A program made the translations under genes and the position numbers. From Bacteroidia bacterium (GTDB taxonomy: Bacteria > Bacteroidota > Bacteroidia > Palsa-965), in contig JALONL010000009.1 in assembly GCA_025454955.1 (NCBI GenBank), positions 62,001-126,000 on the forward strand: DNA of 64,000 nt, in the 5' to 3' direction. The notes beneath the pieces are model-generated. The model had not been told where the DNA came from and made no database searches. It saw nothing but the letters and a program-made list of their open reading frames with translations. This document shows positions 52,785 to 62,588 of the stretch, piece after piece (positions within the stretch are counted from its first letter, which is position 1; every line of letters begins with the position of its first letter).

Positions 52785-55700
52785 ATGAAAATTGCCAACT
52801 ACGCCGTTAAAAATTATCAGTTCACACTGGTTATTTTTCTGATGGCCATTGCCCTTGGTGTAACCACACTGCTCAATATGCCGCGCTCGGAAGACCCGGA
52901 AATACAGGCGCCGCAGTTTCCGGTAATTGTAATTTATCCCGGCACAAGTCCGCAGGATATGGAACAATTAGTGGTAAAACCATTGGAGAAAAAAATTACC
53001 GAACTCGAAGACATAAAACGTGTGCGCACCAAAGTAACCGATGGCGTGGCCGTGATAAATGTGGAGTACAAGTATGAAAGCGATGTGGATAAAAAATATC
53101 AGGAATTGGTGCGCGAAGTAAACGGTTTGCGCAGCGAATTGCCGAAAGATATTTTCAGCATCGAAATTCAGAAAATACAACCTTCCAATGTAAATGTGCT
53201 TCAGCTTGCGCTGGTATCTGAAAATGCCTCGCGCGAAAGCATTCGCAAGGAAGCCGAACGTTTGCAGGAATCGCTCGAAAAGCTGCGCGAACTGAAAAAC
53301 GTGGAAATTGCCGGATTGCCCGAACGCATTGTGCGCATTGATTTGCAGTTCGAGAAAATTGCCCAGTTGCACATTCCGCTCGACGCCATTGTGGGAAGCA
53401 TTCAAAGCGAACTGGCCAATATTCCCGGCGGAAGTCTGGATGCAGGTGGAAAAACCTTTAACGTAAAAACCAGCGGCAACTATACCGACATTTCGCAGAT
53501 TGGTCAAACCATTGTATATAGTGTAAACGGCAACAATGTAAAACTTGCCGATGTGGCCGATGTGCGTTTCGATCACGAAGAGCAGAAACACATTACCCGC
53601 ATAAACGGCCATCGTTGTGTGCTGGTGAATGCCGCGCAGAAACCGGGTTTCAACATTTCGCAAACCCAAACCAAATACCTGCCGGTAATTGAAGCATTCA
53701 AAAAAACGCTGCCTGCCAATATCGAACTCATCGATAATTTCGATCAGGCCAAAAACGTAAACAAACGTCTTGGCGGTTTGGGTATCGACTTTCTCATAGC
53801 CATTCTGCTGGTGGGCATTACGCTGCTACCGCTGGGCGGGCGGGCTGCTTCGGTGGTGATGATTTCCATACCGCTTTCGCTGGCAATAGGGCTGGTGTTG
53901 TTAAACCTGTTTGGCTACAACCTCAATCAGTTGAGCATTGTGGGTCTTGTAGTGGCACTCGGGCTGCTTGTTGACGACAGCATTGTGGTGGTGGAAAACA
54001 TTGAACGCTGGCTGCGCGACGGCTATTCGCGCCGCGATGCCACGCTGCTGGCCACCAAACAAATCGGGCTGGCTGTGGTGGGCTGCACGGCCACATTGGT
54101 TATTGCCTTTATGCCGCTGGTATTTCTGCCCGAAGGCGCAGGCGATTTCATACGCAGTTTGCCGATGGCCGTAATTATGAGCGTAATTGCGTCGATGGTA
54201 GTGTCGCTTACCATTATTCCCTTCCTTTCGAGTCGCATCCTGAAAGATCATCACGGCGAAGCCAAGCAAACCGGCAATTTATTTTTGCGTGCGCTGCAGA
54301 ACGGCATTCACAAAACCTATGCGCCGTTGCTTAACCGCGCGCTCAATCGTCCGGTAATTACGCTGGTTATTGCCGCGGGAATTTTTGCCGGTTCGCTGGT
54401 GCTCATTAAGGTCATTGGTTTCAGTCTTTTCCCTGCGTCTGAAAAGCCACAGTTCATCATTAACGTACGCACACCGCTGCAAACCAGCCTCAGTGAAACT
54501 GATACGGTAACACGCTACGTGGAAAAAGTACTGGCTGCCGAGCCGCTGGTGCAATACTATACCAGCAACGTGGGCAAAGGCAATCCGCGCATTTACTACA
54601 ACGTAATTCCCGAAAACGAGCGCAGCGACTTTGCACAGATTTTCATTCAGCTTTACGACAATACCAGCCCCAACGACAAGCTGGCATTGATTGAAAAACT
54701 ACGCAGCAAACTCAGCGAAACACCCGGCGCAAAAATAGAAGTAAAGAATTTCGAGCAGGGCCCGCCCGTGGTGGCTCCGGTAGAAGTGCGTCTCTACGGC
54801 GACAATCTCGACACGCTCCGCGCCTACGCCACAAAAGCAGAGTTGCTTCTCAAAAACACAAAGGGCACGCTGTATGTGGATAATCCGGTGAGCAACCTCA
54901 AATCCGACATCCGCTACACCATTAACCGCGAGAAGGCCAACCGCTACGGCATTCCCACCGTAAACATCGACCGCACGGTGCGCATAGCCCTTGCCGGTTT
55001 AAACGTGGGCAATTTTTCCGATGCCAACGGCGACGATTTCGATCTGCTCATTACCTCGCCCAAAGGCGAACGCGCCACATTCGATGTGCTTTCGGATGTG
55101 TATGTAAACAGTATGCAGGGCGCAGCCATTCCGCTCAGCCAGCTTGCCAGTCCCGGCCTCGAAGCCTCGCCGCTGGAAATAAACCACAGCGATAAAATAC
55201 GCACGGTTTCCATAAGCGCGTATGTACAGAAAGGATTCCTTACCGATAATGTGATAAACGATGTGATGGCTAAAATGCAGCAGGTAAAACTCCCCGAAGG
55301 CTATACCTGGGACATGGGCGGCGAGGTGGAATCGCGCAAGGAATCGTTTGGTGGTTTTGGCACCATCATTATCATCACGATATTTCTTTTTATTGCCGTG
55401 CTGATATTGGAATTCCGCACGTTCAAAAGCACGCTCATTGTGCTTTCGGTAATTCCGCTGGGCATTGTGGGCGCGGTAATTGGTCTTTGGCTTACTGGCA
55501 ATTCGCTTTCGTTTGTGGCTGTCATCGGCCTTATTGCGCTGGCCGGCATTGAAGTGAAAAACTCCATTCTGCTGGTTGACTTTACCAATCAGCTTCGCGC
55601 ACAGGGCATGAGCCTCGAAGCCGCCATACGCGAAGCCGGCGAAGTACGTTTCCTGCCCATCGTGCTCACTTCACTCACTGCCATCGGCGGACTCATACCG

Positions 55701-55865
55701 ATAGCCATTTCCACCAACCCGCTCATTTCGCCGCTGGCAGTGGTGCTTATCGGCGGGTTGATAAGTTCCACGCTGCTTTCGCGGGTGGTGACGCCGGTAA
55801 TTTATAAACTCATACCGCCCAAGGTGGAAGCCATTACACAGGGGGAAGCAACAACCGAAAGTTGA
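52785..55865 (+). CDS. RND-family efflux transporter permease (HAE1/AcrB-like)
   Basis: 1026 residues, with 12 transmembrane helices in two halves and two large periplasmic loops. The N-terminus MKIANYAVKNYQFTLVIFLMAIALG is followed by PRSEDPEIQAPQFPV in the first porter loop. Proton-relay Asp pair VVALGLLVDDSIVVVENIER in TM4; second-half ALAGIEVKNSILLVDF in TM10. Exports drugs, dyes or metals using proton flow. Last gene of the TetR-controlled operon; a repeated hairpin element follows the stop. Confidence 0.95.
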   Translation: MKIANYAVKNYQFTLVIFLMAIALGVTTLLNMPRSEDPEIQAPQFPVIVIYPGTSPQDMEQLVVKPLEKKITELEDIKRVRTKVTDGVAVINVEYKYESDVDKKYQELVREVNGLRSELPKDIFSIEIQKIQPSNVNVLQLALVSENASRESIRKEAERLQESLEKLRELKNVEIAGLPERIVRIDLQFEKIAQLHIPLDAIVGSIQSELANIPGGSLDAGGKTFNVKTSGNYTDISQIGQTIVYSVNGNNVKLADVADVRFDHEEQKHITRINGHRCVLVNAAQKPGFNISQTQTKYLPVIEAFKKTLPANIELIDNFDQAKNVNKRLGGLGIDFLIAILLVGITLLPLGGRAASVVMISIPLSLAIGLVLLNLFGYNLNQLSIVGLVVALGLLVDDSIVVVENIERWLRDGYSRRDATLLATKQIGLAVVGCTATLVIAFMPLVFLPEGAGDFIRSLPMAVIMSVIASMVVSLTIIPFLSSRILKDHHGEAKQTGNLFLRALQNGIHKTYAPLLNRALNRPVITLVIAAGIFAGSLVLIKVIGFSLFPASEKPQFIINVRTPLQTSLSETDTVTRYVEKVLAAEPLVQYYTSNVGKGNPRIYYNVIPENERSDFAQIFIQLYDNTSPNDKLALIEKLRSKLSETPGAKIEVKNFEQGPPVVAPVEVRLYGDNLDTLRAYATKAELLLKNTKGTLYVDNPVSNLKSDIRYTINREKANRYGIPTVNIDRTVRIALAGLNVGNFSDANGDDFDLLITSPKGERATFDVLSDVYVNSMQGAAIPLSQLASPGLEASPLEINHSDKIRTVSISAYVQKGFLTDNVINDVMAKMQQVKLPEGYTWDMGGEVESRKESFGGFGTIIIITIFLFIAVLILEFRTFKSTLIVLSVIPLGIVGAVIGLWLTGNSLSFVAVIGLIALAGIEVKNSILLVDFTNQLRAQGMSLEAAIREAGEVRFLPIVLTSLTAIGGLIPIAISTNPLISPLAVVLIGGLISSTLLSRVVTPVIYKLIPPKVEAITQGEATTES

Positions 55866-55879
55866 AGCGAAAACGGTTG

Positions 55880-55921
55880 TTGAATTACGGCGGATTTCCG
55901 GAAACGGGAGTCCGCCGTTTT
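55880..55921. repeat. 42-bp hairpin element, copy 1 (also terminator)
   Basis: Stem CGGCGGA / TCCGCCG with a 16-base loop and a following TTTT. It is identical to 59052-59093 except for one base. Located just after the RND gene, where it should act as a terminator. Confidence 0.8.
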
Positions 55922-56065
55922 CCTTTTCAAATGCGGCAACTGTACAGCCATTAAAATGCACTCCGCCGGGCTGGCAACAACGAACATTTGCAGCGTTTAG
56001 CTGTATCTTTAACACATACAGTGTAACTGTCAGGCAATACTCAATCGGAAAAGCGTACAGCCGCG

Positions 56066-58756
56066 ATGAAGCCCATCATCACAATAATCTGTCTTTTTAT
56101 TGCTGCGGGCACCGCCAATGCTCAGGCCGGAGCGTGGACATGGATGAGAGGCGATACCACTTTTCCGTCTTTTGCAGTTTATGGCACACAAGGCGTTGCA
56201 GCACCTTCAAATACACCTCCCAGTCTCTACGAAAGTGCGGAGTGGACCGACTTAAACGGAAATTTCTGGATTTATGGCGGCTTTGAATTCATAGGACCGG
56301 GAGGACTGAAATCAGCGTTATGGAAATTCGATCCGGTAACAAATTTATGGACCTGGGTATCCGGCAGCCAGTCGTCAAATGTGCTGGCAGTGCATGGAAC
56401 CAAAGGAGTCCCCTCGCCACTCAACGATCCCGGAAACAGAGGGTATGGCATTGCAACCTGGGTTGATTTAAACAATGATTTATGGATGTTTGGCGGAAAC
56501 TCCTGGGATCCGCAGGTATTTACCGGGCTCAGAAACGACATGTGGAAATATTCCATTGCCACAAATGAATGGACATGGATGAGCGGAAGTGATACCGTAA
56601 ACGGCACAGGAGTTCCCGGAGTGTTGCAAGTACCCGATGTAAACAATACACCCAGCCCCAGATGCGAAGCCGGTAGTACGTGGACAGATGCGAATGGCGA
56701 TTTATGGATGTTTGGAGGCACCAATACCACAGATGAAGTATGGCGGTATTCGGTAGCCACCAACGAATGGACGTGGATGAGCGGACAAACCACAGGAATT
56801 ACCGGCGTTAATTATGGTGTGCAGGGAGTTCCGGCAGCTACGAATACACCCGGAGCTCGATTCTCATTCAGTAACTGGAAAGATCAGCAGGGAAATTTTT
56901 GGATTTACGGCGGCGGAAATACCGGGTACAGCGATATGTGGATGTACAATCCAACCACTTTTATGTGGACCTGGATGGCAGGTACAGGTTTAACACCATT
57001 ACCCGTATTTAGTACTTACTGTACACCCGGACAAGGCGTAGCCCCTCCGCTTACCGAAAACAGGGCTTGCTGGACAGACCAATGCGGTCGTTTCTGGCAG
57101 TTTGGCGGATTTGGTTTTGGGAGTGACTTAGTAAATATCCTTTGGGTATTTGATCCCGTTACACTTGAATTTACCTGGGTATCCGGCTCCTTGGCTGTAT
57201 TGCAGCCGGCCATAGCCGCTGCACAATTTGTACCTTCTGTTTCCAACGTACCTGCCTCTGCCGATGGCGGAAACGGATTTACAGCCTTGAACGGCGATTT
57301 ATGGATGACAGGAGGACGCAATGCCGGTACATTGCTCTGGCGCTACCAAATTGATCCATCCTGCCCTTCCGCACAAATCACGGCAACAATTGCCGCATCC
57401 GCTCAAAATGGAACGGGCTGTGCACCTTTCACACCATCCTTCTCAGCATTACTGAGCAACGCGCAAATTACCACAGCAACCTATCAATGGGATTTTGGCG
57501 ACCCAACTACTACAAACGATACAAGTTCGCTGGCAAATCCCGCTTACACCTTTTCACAGCCCGGAACTTATACTGTAACACTTATCGCATCGGCCGTAAA
57601 TTCGTGCATCAACAGTACCGATACGTCAACCTTTACAGTAACCGTTTTTCAACAACCAATTGCCAATTTGGGCAGTGATACCGTGCTTTGTTCACCAGCC
57701 TCTTCAATCCTGCTCGATGCTGGAAATACAGGGGCAACGTTTCTCTGGTCAACCAATGATACCACACAAACAATTCAGGTTAATTCGCCCGGTATATACA
57801 GTGTAACAATTTCTGAAGGCAGTTGCATTTCTGCCGATACTTTACTCATTTCCATTGCCACTCAACCCGATCTCGGAAACGATACCGCTGTTTGTCCCGG
57901 CCAGTCTTTACAGCTGGCCACAAATGCGCCCGGAAATTATCTTTGGAACACGGGCGACACCACCTCATCAATTCTTGCCACTACTGCAGGTGCATATATT
58001 CTGCAAGTTTTTGATGCCGTGTGCATAACTGCTGATACACTCGTACTTACACTGCTACCCGCTCCGGTTGTTGATCTGGGCAACGATACCCTGCTTTGTC
58101 CGGATCAAACACTCATCCTCAATGCTGCCAATACCAACGCCTCTTACAACTGGAACACCGGAGCAAACAGCGCCGCAATAAGCATTAATCAGGCCGGTAA
58201 CTATTCGGTAATTGTTAACCAGGCAGGTTGTGTGGCGGCAGACAGTATTCGCGTAACATATACCACGACGCCGCAACTGGGAGATGATCTTTCGCTTTGC
58301 CTCATTGAAAACAATATTGTGCTGGATGCAGGTACGTTGCCGGGTAGTTATCGCTGGAGCACAGGCGACACCACATCGTCCATAACCATTTCAGAACCCG
58401 GTATTTATTCCCTCACTGTTACATCCGGAAGCTGCATACTCACTGATTCAATCACCATTACCGGAAATCCCGGTGGCAGTTTGCTCTACGTACCCAACAG
58501 CTTCACACCCAACGGCGATGGTCTTAACGATAACTTCAAACCAATTGGCACTGATATTATAAGTTTCAACCTCCTGATCTTTAACCGATGGGGAGAACTA
58601 ATTTTTGAAACCAATGATTATAACTCAGGCTGGAATGGCATTACAGGCAATCAACAAGCTGAAAATGAAGTGTATGTATATCTGATAAATTACAGCAGCA
58701 GTTGTTCGGAAGGACTTACGTTGCGTAAGATGGGGCATGTTTCTGTGATCAGGTAA
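56066..58756 (+). CDS. T9SS type B (gliding-motility-associated) cargo with kelch-like and Ig-like repeats
   Basis: 896 residues. A signal peptide (MKPIITIICLFIAAGTANAQ) is followed by kelch-like blades (about 22-430; WTWM/V-SG and DLWMFGG/FWIYGG motifs, each about 55-65 residues), a PKD domain (about 440-525, YQWDFGDP ... YTFSQPGTYTVTLIASA) and four Ig-like repeats with the D-x-G-N/S-D-T-x-x-C opening (about 530-795). The gliding-motility C-terminal domain (about 805-896, YVPNSFTPNGDGLNDNFKP ... FNRWGELIFE) directs T9SS export and surface attachment. Probable adhesin. Confidence 0.93.
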   Translation: MKPIITIICLFIAAGTANAQAGAWTWMRGDTTFPSFAVYGTQGVAAPSNTPPSLYESAEWTDLNGNFWIYGGFEFIGPGGLKSALWKFDPVTNLWTWVSGSQSSNVLAVHGTKGVPSPLNDPGNRGYGIATWVDLNNDLWMFGGNSWDPQVFTGLRNDMWKYSIATNEWTWMSGSDTVNGTGVPGVLQVPDVNNTPSPRCEAGSTWTDANGDLWMFGGTNTTDEVWRYSVATNEWTWMSGQTTGITGVNYGVQGVPAATNTPGARFSFSNWKDQQGNFWIYGGGNTGYSDMWMYNPTTFMWTWMAGTGLTPLPVFSTYCTPGQGVAPPLTENRACWTDQCGRFWQFGGFGFGSDLVNILWVFDPVTLEFTWVSGSLAVLQPAIAAAQFVPSVSNVPASADGGNGFTALNGDLWMTGGRNAGTLLWRYQIDPSCPSAQITATIAASAQNGTGCAPFTPSFSALLSNAQITTATYQWDFGDPTTTNDTSSLANPAYTFSQPGTYTVTLIASAVNSCINSTDTSTFTVTVFQQPIANLGSDTVLCSPASSILLDAGNTGATFLWSTNDTTQTIQVNSPGIYSVTISEGSCISADTLLISIATQPDLGNDTAVCPGQSLQLATNAPGNYLWNTGDTTSSILATTAGAYILQVFDAVCITADTLVLTLLPAPVVDLGNDTLLCPDQTLILNAANTNASYNWNTGANSAAISINQAGNYSVIVNQAGCVAADSIRVTYTTTPQLGDDLSLCLIENNIVLDAGTLPGSYRWSTGDTTSSITISEPGIYSLTVTSGSCILTDSITITGNPGGSLLYVPNSFTPNGDGLNDNFKPIGTDIISFNLLIFNRWGELIFETNDYNSGWNGITGNQQAENEVYVYLINYSSSCSEGLTLRKMGHVSVIR

Positions 58757-58985
58757 GTGTGGTATTGTTACACCTGCACAGGTATGTATTGGAAAGACCG
58801 GATGAGTTCACGGCGGCCATCAAAAACAATTTCCAGTACCGTAAAATCAGCCTTCCTCAACTTAGCAATGCCTTGCCGGTAACTCGAGTTGGTATCGTTC
58901 TTCACGTAAAATTTCAGCAGGTTTTCCCCACTTTAGCCGTCCTCAAAAGCACTACTCCAAAGTTGTGCCCCCAGATAGCTTTTGA
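58757..58985 (-). pseudogene. Degraded transposase fragment (IS256-variant Zn-binding type)
   Basis: Minus-strand translation, with stops at two points, gives SYLGAQLWSSAFEDG*SGENLL..., then KNDTNSSYRQGIAKLRKADF, VLEIVFDGRRELIRSFQYIP and VQV*QYH. The DGRR...IPVQ(M)(C)Q(F)H pattern is the core of Bacteroidota transposases of this type, with M-C and F changed here. Only the catalytic middle remains; both ends are gone. It overlaps no intact gene and shows past IS activity just before the recombinase. Confidence 0.65.
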
Positions 58986-59051
58986 TTTATCTCAAAGCTA
59001 TGCCTGTTAATACTTTCAGAGGTTTTAAGCCTTCCAAATGTTCATTAAGTC

Positions 59052-59093
59052 TTGAATTAAGGCGGATTTCCGGAAACGGGAGTCCGCCGTTTT
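59052..59093. repeat. 42-bp hairpin element, copy 2
   Basis: One base different from 55880-55921, including the TTGAATTA lead-in and the TTTT tail. It lies upstream of the recombinase gene. The two copies are about 3.2 kb apart. Confidence 0.8.
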
Positions 59094-59230
59094 TGCATCT
59101 CATGCGAATATGAAAAAAATGCCCATCCGCAGTATATCAATAAGCACGCACTATAAGAAAACATCGCTATTTGCGAAGTGTGGAAAATGAATGCGGTTTA
59201 TAACCACATTTATGAAAACACATCGGAAAA

Positions 59231-60172
59231 ATGAATACCATACACGAAGCGGCTGCGGCGTTTCTTTTTCACTGCAAATTTGAAAAGAAACTAAGCCCCA
59301 AAACCACCAAAGCCTACGATTCAGACTGCAGGCAGTTTACGCAGTTTCTCAGTAAACTAAAGCACAGCGGCAAACTGAACGAAATAGACAAACACACCAT
59401 AAAAGCCTATCTCGAACATCTGCACGGAATGCGCCCCAAAACCCTGCGCCGGAAAATAGCCACGCTCAAAGCCATGTTCAATTTTCTGGAATACGAAGAA
59501 GAAATTCTCACCACCCCGTTCCGGAAAATGAAAATCAGCATCCGCGAACCCCGCATGTTGCCACGGGTAATGACACTCACCGAAGTGCAGCAAATACTTA
59601 GCTACGCCCAGAAAAAAGTCCAAACAAGCATCTCCGGCCCCACCTCGTCCTCCTACCGCGAAGCCCTGCGCAATCAGGCCGTGCTCGAACTGCTTTTTGC
59701 CACCGGCATGCGCGTATCGGAAGCCACCCAACTCCAACGCAGCGAAATTGATTTGCGTTCGGGCATTGTGCGCATCATGGGCAAAGGCAGCAGGCAAAGG
59801 GTCATCCAGATATGCCACACCCAGGTACTTCAGGTACTTACCACCTATCAGAAAACCTGGCACAAAACCCTGAGCCGCCGCACACACTTCTTCCTCAGCC
59901 GTCGCCAAACCCCGCTCTCCGAACAATCCATCCGCAACATGATAAAACACTACGCCCAAAAATGCGGCATCAAAAAACACATCACCCCACACACCTTCCG
60001 ACATTCATTTGCCACCCTGCTGCTTGAGCAGGATGTGGATATTAAGTATATACAGCAGTTTTTGGGGCATAGCTCTATCAATACCACACAGATTTATACG
60101 CATGTGAATGCGGAGAAGCAGAAAGCGATATTGAAAACGAGGCATCCGAGATTGGCTTTTGAGGTGGGATGA
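59231..60172 (+). CDS. Tyrosine recombinase / integrase
   Basis: 313 residues, XerC/D size. A SAM-like N-terminal core-binding domain (about 5-95) is followed by the catalytic domain with R161 (ATGMRVSE), K185 (MGKGSRQR), H254 and R257 (HTFRHSFA), H280 (LGHSS) and nucleophile Y289 (TQIYTHV). All six are present, so it should be active. It stands at the left edge of the AT-rich cargo and has GC-rich codon use unlike that cargo. It could be a mobile-element integrase rather than housekeeping Xer. Confidence 0.9.
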   Translation: MNTIHEAAAAFLFHCKFEKKLSPKTTKAYDSDCRQFTQFLSKLKHSGKLNEIDKHTIKAYLEHLHGMRPKTLRRKIATLKAMFNFLEYEEEILTTPFRKMKISIREPRMLPRVMTLTEVQQILSYAQKKVQTSISGPTSSSYREALRNQAVLELLFATGMRVSEATQLQRSEIDLRSGIVRIMGKGSRQRVIQICHTQVLQVLTTYQKTWHKTLSRRTHFFLSRRQTPLSEQSIRNMIKHYAQKCGIKKHITPHTFRHSFATLLLEQDVDIKYIQQFLGHSSINTTQIYTHVNAEKQKAILKTRHPRLAFEVG

Positions 60173-60229
60173 TGGATAACTAAAGATTATCCTGATAGTT
60201 CTAACTGGCACAACTCAGAAGGTACTGAG

Positions 60230-60979
60230 ATGAGTAACTATAATTGGCTGATAACTCATCATAATGCCAAAATCAAAGAAAGAAGATTGTTTGCAAAAAA
60301 AATTATGGAAAACAACCCCAGTAAAATAATTGATATTGGTTGTGGATTTGGATTATGGCTTGAACTTTTAGATAAAAATTCAAATAATAATACTCAGTTA
60401 ATTGGTATTGATAATGACAAAAAAACTCTGGAAAAAGCCACTGATCGAGCTAAGAAATGGAAATCTCAATCTTCTTTTTTACATATAAACATAGAAAACC
60501 AGATTGACGAGATTCCGAAAGCCGATTTGATACTTATGATGAATATGTATGGTTACATTAAAAATATCAAGTCGTTTACAGCAAAATTGCTCGAAAAGAT
60601 ACTTCCCAATGGGAGATTAGTTATTAAACAGTATGACGGGACAGTATTTAAATTCGGACCAATGAATTATTACGACAGACAAAAAATTGAAAACTCACTT
60701 ATGATCTATAAGCATGATTATACTCATTATAACATAGATAGAATTTGGGAAACTTTAAATGAGTTAAATCCTAAATTAATTGATAAACGATTTGAGATTT
60801 TTCAAAGAAACGGTCCCTTTAATCGACCATTTCAGAAATATTTTAATAATGAAATTGAATGGATGAAGGGGAAAGTTTCCACTGAATGTAAAGAAATATT
60901 ATCAGAATGGATAAAGACAGTTCCCAATTCTAAACGCTATTTTTTTGAAACGGAATTAATTCTCACTATACAACCCTAA
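60230..60979 (+). CDS. Class I SAM-dependent methyltransferase, acquired
   Basis: 249 residues. Motif I IIDIGCGFG runs from about 33 to 41 with the conserved Asp and G-x-G-x-G, followed by LIGIDNDKKTLEKA with the acidic motif II residue and IPKADLILMMNMYGYIKN (motif IV region). Target unknown; no DNA-methyltransferase catalytic motif is evident. Strongly AT-rich with Asn/Lys/Ile-rich codons. Followed seven bases later by the next gene, so an operon is likely. Confidence 0.85.
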   Translation: MSNYNWLITHHNAKIKERRLFAKKIMENNPSKIIDIGCGFGLWLELLDKNSNNNTQLIGIDNDKKTLEKATDRAKKWKSQSSFLHINIENQIDEIPKADLILMMNMYGYIKNIKSFTAKLLEKILPNGRLVIKQYDGTVFKFGPMNYYDRQKIENSLMIYKHDYTHYNIDRIWETLNELNPKLIDKRFEIFQRNGPFNRPFQKYFNNEIEWMKGKVSTECKEILSEWIKTVPNSKRYFFETELILTIQP

Positions 60980-60986
60980 ATGACAA

Positions 60987-61487
60987 ATGGAAGGTGTTAT
61001 TCATGCATTCAATTGTGAAGAAGGGTATTTTCAACTTGAGCAAAAAATTGCTCAAGCAAAGTCAATAAGAAATACTAGATTTTATCCTAAAGCAGTAAAT
61101 CGAACTTTAAATGATGCTATAAAACAATGGGATGCCCACTTAGCAAATTGCATTATAAATACTCACCTTGAAGTTTATGATGTGGGAAGTAATTTTGGCA
61201 AGAAATCAATGTCAAAGATGATTGAAAAATTAGAAGAAAAAGAAGGCGGATTGAATCGCTATCATTCAAGAATTTATGATGATGAAAACTTCAACGCATT
61301 AAATTTTATTATTATTGATTATTTCGGAACACCTTCGGAACTTTGGATTGGATGGCATATAGATAATGACAGAAGACTTGAGGAAGGAAGATGCTATCAA
61401 ACATCTGAACCTATGTTGATTGAGCTTTTTAGAAGATGGCACATGAGATTGTTTGCGGATAAATCGGCTAATGAATTAAGTAGATAA
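60987..61487 (+). CDS. Protein of unknown function, AT-rich cargo gene
   Basis: 166 residues, soluble, no recognised motif. The C-terminal half reads FIIIDYFGTPSELWIGWHIDNDRRLEEGRCYQTSEPMLIELFRRWHMRLF: strands then a helix ending in LFRRWH. The same arrangement (a strand with paired aromatics, then F..LWH/F..RWH) ends the convergent gene on the opposite strand. Similarity is suggestive only. Co-oriented with the methyltransferase. The stops of this and the next gene overlap by 12 bases. Confidence 0.78.
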   Translation: MEGVIHAFNCEEGYFQLEQKIAQAKSIRNTRFYPKAVNRTLNDAIKQWDAHLANCIINTHLEVYDVGSNFGKKSMSKMIEKLEEKEGGLNRYHSRIYDDENFNALNFIIIDYFGTPSELWIGWHIDNDRRLEEGRCYQTSEPMLIELFRRWHMRLFADKSANELSR

Positions 61488-62258
61488 AGCAGGTTCGGCG
61501 GCGTGCCATAATTCTATAAAATTTGCTGTAAACATTTTTACAATCTCACTATCTTCTGATAGTAATATTTGGGGTTCGAATTCATTGGCATCATGTTCCC
61601 AGTTGAAAAGCACTTCTGTTTTTTTATTCTTATCTTTATATCTTAATATCATGTAATTCATTTGAATTTGTTCACTTTTAATTATTCGTCTTTCATATCC
61701 GTATTTTTTTAATACCGAAGTATTGTTTGCATAATTATCTTTATCTAACATCATCAGTTTTTCTATTCTGTTTTTTGCTTTAGAATTATAAATATCTCTC
61801 CACTTTATTGATTTATATTTTATCTTCATAAGCAACTGATCGTATGTCTTTGAATATTCTGAGTTACCTGAATCATAAAGCGCATCAGTCGAAAGTGCTT
61901 CTTCTTTTTCTGAATTAATAGAAGTATTCCATACACTATCAAGTATATCGAGTCTTTGAGTTACGTAGCTAATGGCAGTAGTAGGGCTACCTATTGTTAT
62001 CACATGATTATACTTTTTTACAGTCTCAAATAATTGATTTATGCTGTCTGAATAACGTTTTTTTTCGATAAAAGAAACGATTGTGTGAGACAAATATGAT
62101 ATCAGCATGGCGAAGGATAATGGTAAAAGTGTCTTCTCCGTGTCTGTCAGATTACCTGATTTCATGTAATAATTACTGATTAAGAAAGTAACAATAGCAA
62201 GTAAAGGGCTTACAATTGTCTCTAACAGCGTTGTGTTGATTTTTTCTTTCCGAATCAT
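61476..62258 (-). CDS. Membrane-anchored protein of unknown function, possible PLD-like C-terminus
   Basis: 260 residues. Two N-terminal transmembrane helices (about 12-31 and 43-65; TLLETIVSPLLAIVTFLIS, LLPLSFAMLISYLSHTIVSFI) place about 190 residues on one face of the membrane. The soluble part contains HVITIGSPTTAISYVTQRLDILDSVWNTSIN and ends in MYFNWEHD...-type strands and MFTANFIELWHAAEP, a pattern that recalls PLD-fold sensor or nuclease-like domains. The assignment is weak. AT-rich, convergent with the preceding gene, single. Confidence 0.75.
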   Translation of the reverse strand: MIRKEKINTTLLETIVSPLLAIVTFLISNYYMKSGNLTDTEKTLLPLSFAMLISYLSHTIVSFIEKKRYSDSINQLFETVKKYNHVITIGSPTTAISYVTQRLDILDSVWNTSINSEKEEALSTDALYDSGNSEYSKTYDQLLMKIKYKSIKWRDIYNSKAKNRIEKLMMLDKDNYANNTSVLKKYGYERRIIKSEQIQMNYMILRYKDKNKKTEVLFNWEHDANEFEPQILLSEDSEIVKMFTANFIELWHAAEPALST

Positions 62259-62588
62259 ATACGATAATCTTTAGTTATCATTACTTTTTCATCTTACATA
62301 TTAACACTAAACCAAAAGTAGTTATATGTTAAAACTTTTACTTCCTTACATCTGATGATTTTACATGTTTCACTGGATCTGAAAAGACTTAATAGAACAT
62401 CCGGATATTATTAAAACACTTTGAGAAATGTTTTCAGAATTTCCATTATTAAGAATAAATCAGTTTTCATCAACACCCCCAAAAAACAACCTATCCCTCA
62501 ACCCCTTACAAGTTAATAACCCAACCCACTCGCTCCCAATATCAAACCCCAAAACCCCGTAACTTTATAGTCTGTACCAACCAGACCT
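62259..62588. other. Intergenic region before dnaE
   Basis: 330 bases. The left part is AT-rich like the cargo, the right part C-rich like the core genome, so the island edge lies at about 62.45 kb. No ORF of note. A -7-like TAACTTTA at 62560-62567 is the likely dnaE promoter. Confidence 0.5.

Noticed and set aside
58759..59010. 83-codon plus-strand frame
   Set aside because: Antisense to the transposase fragment; no motif and no promoter.
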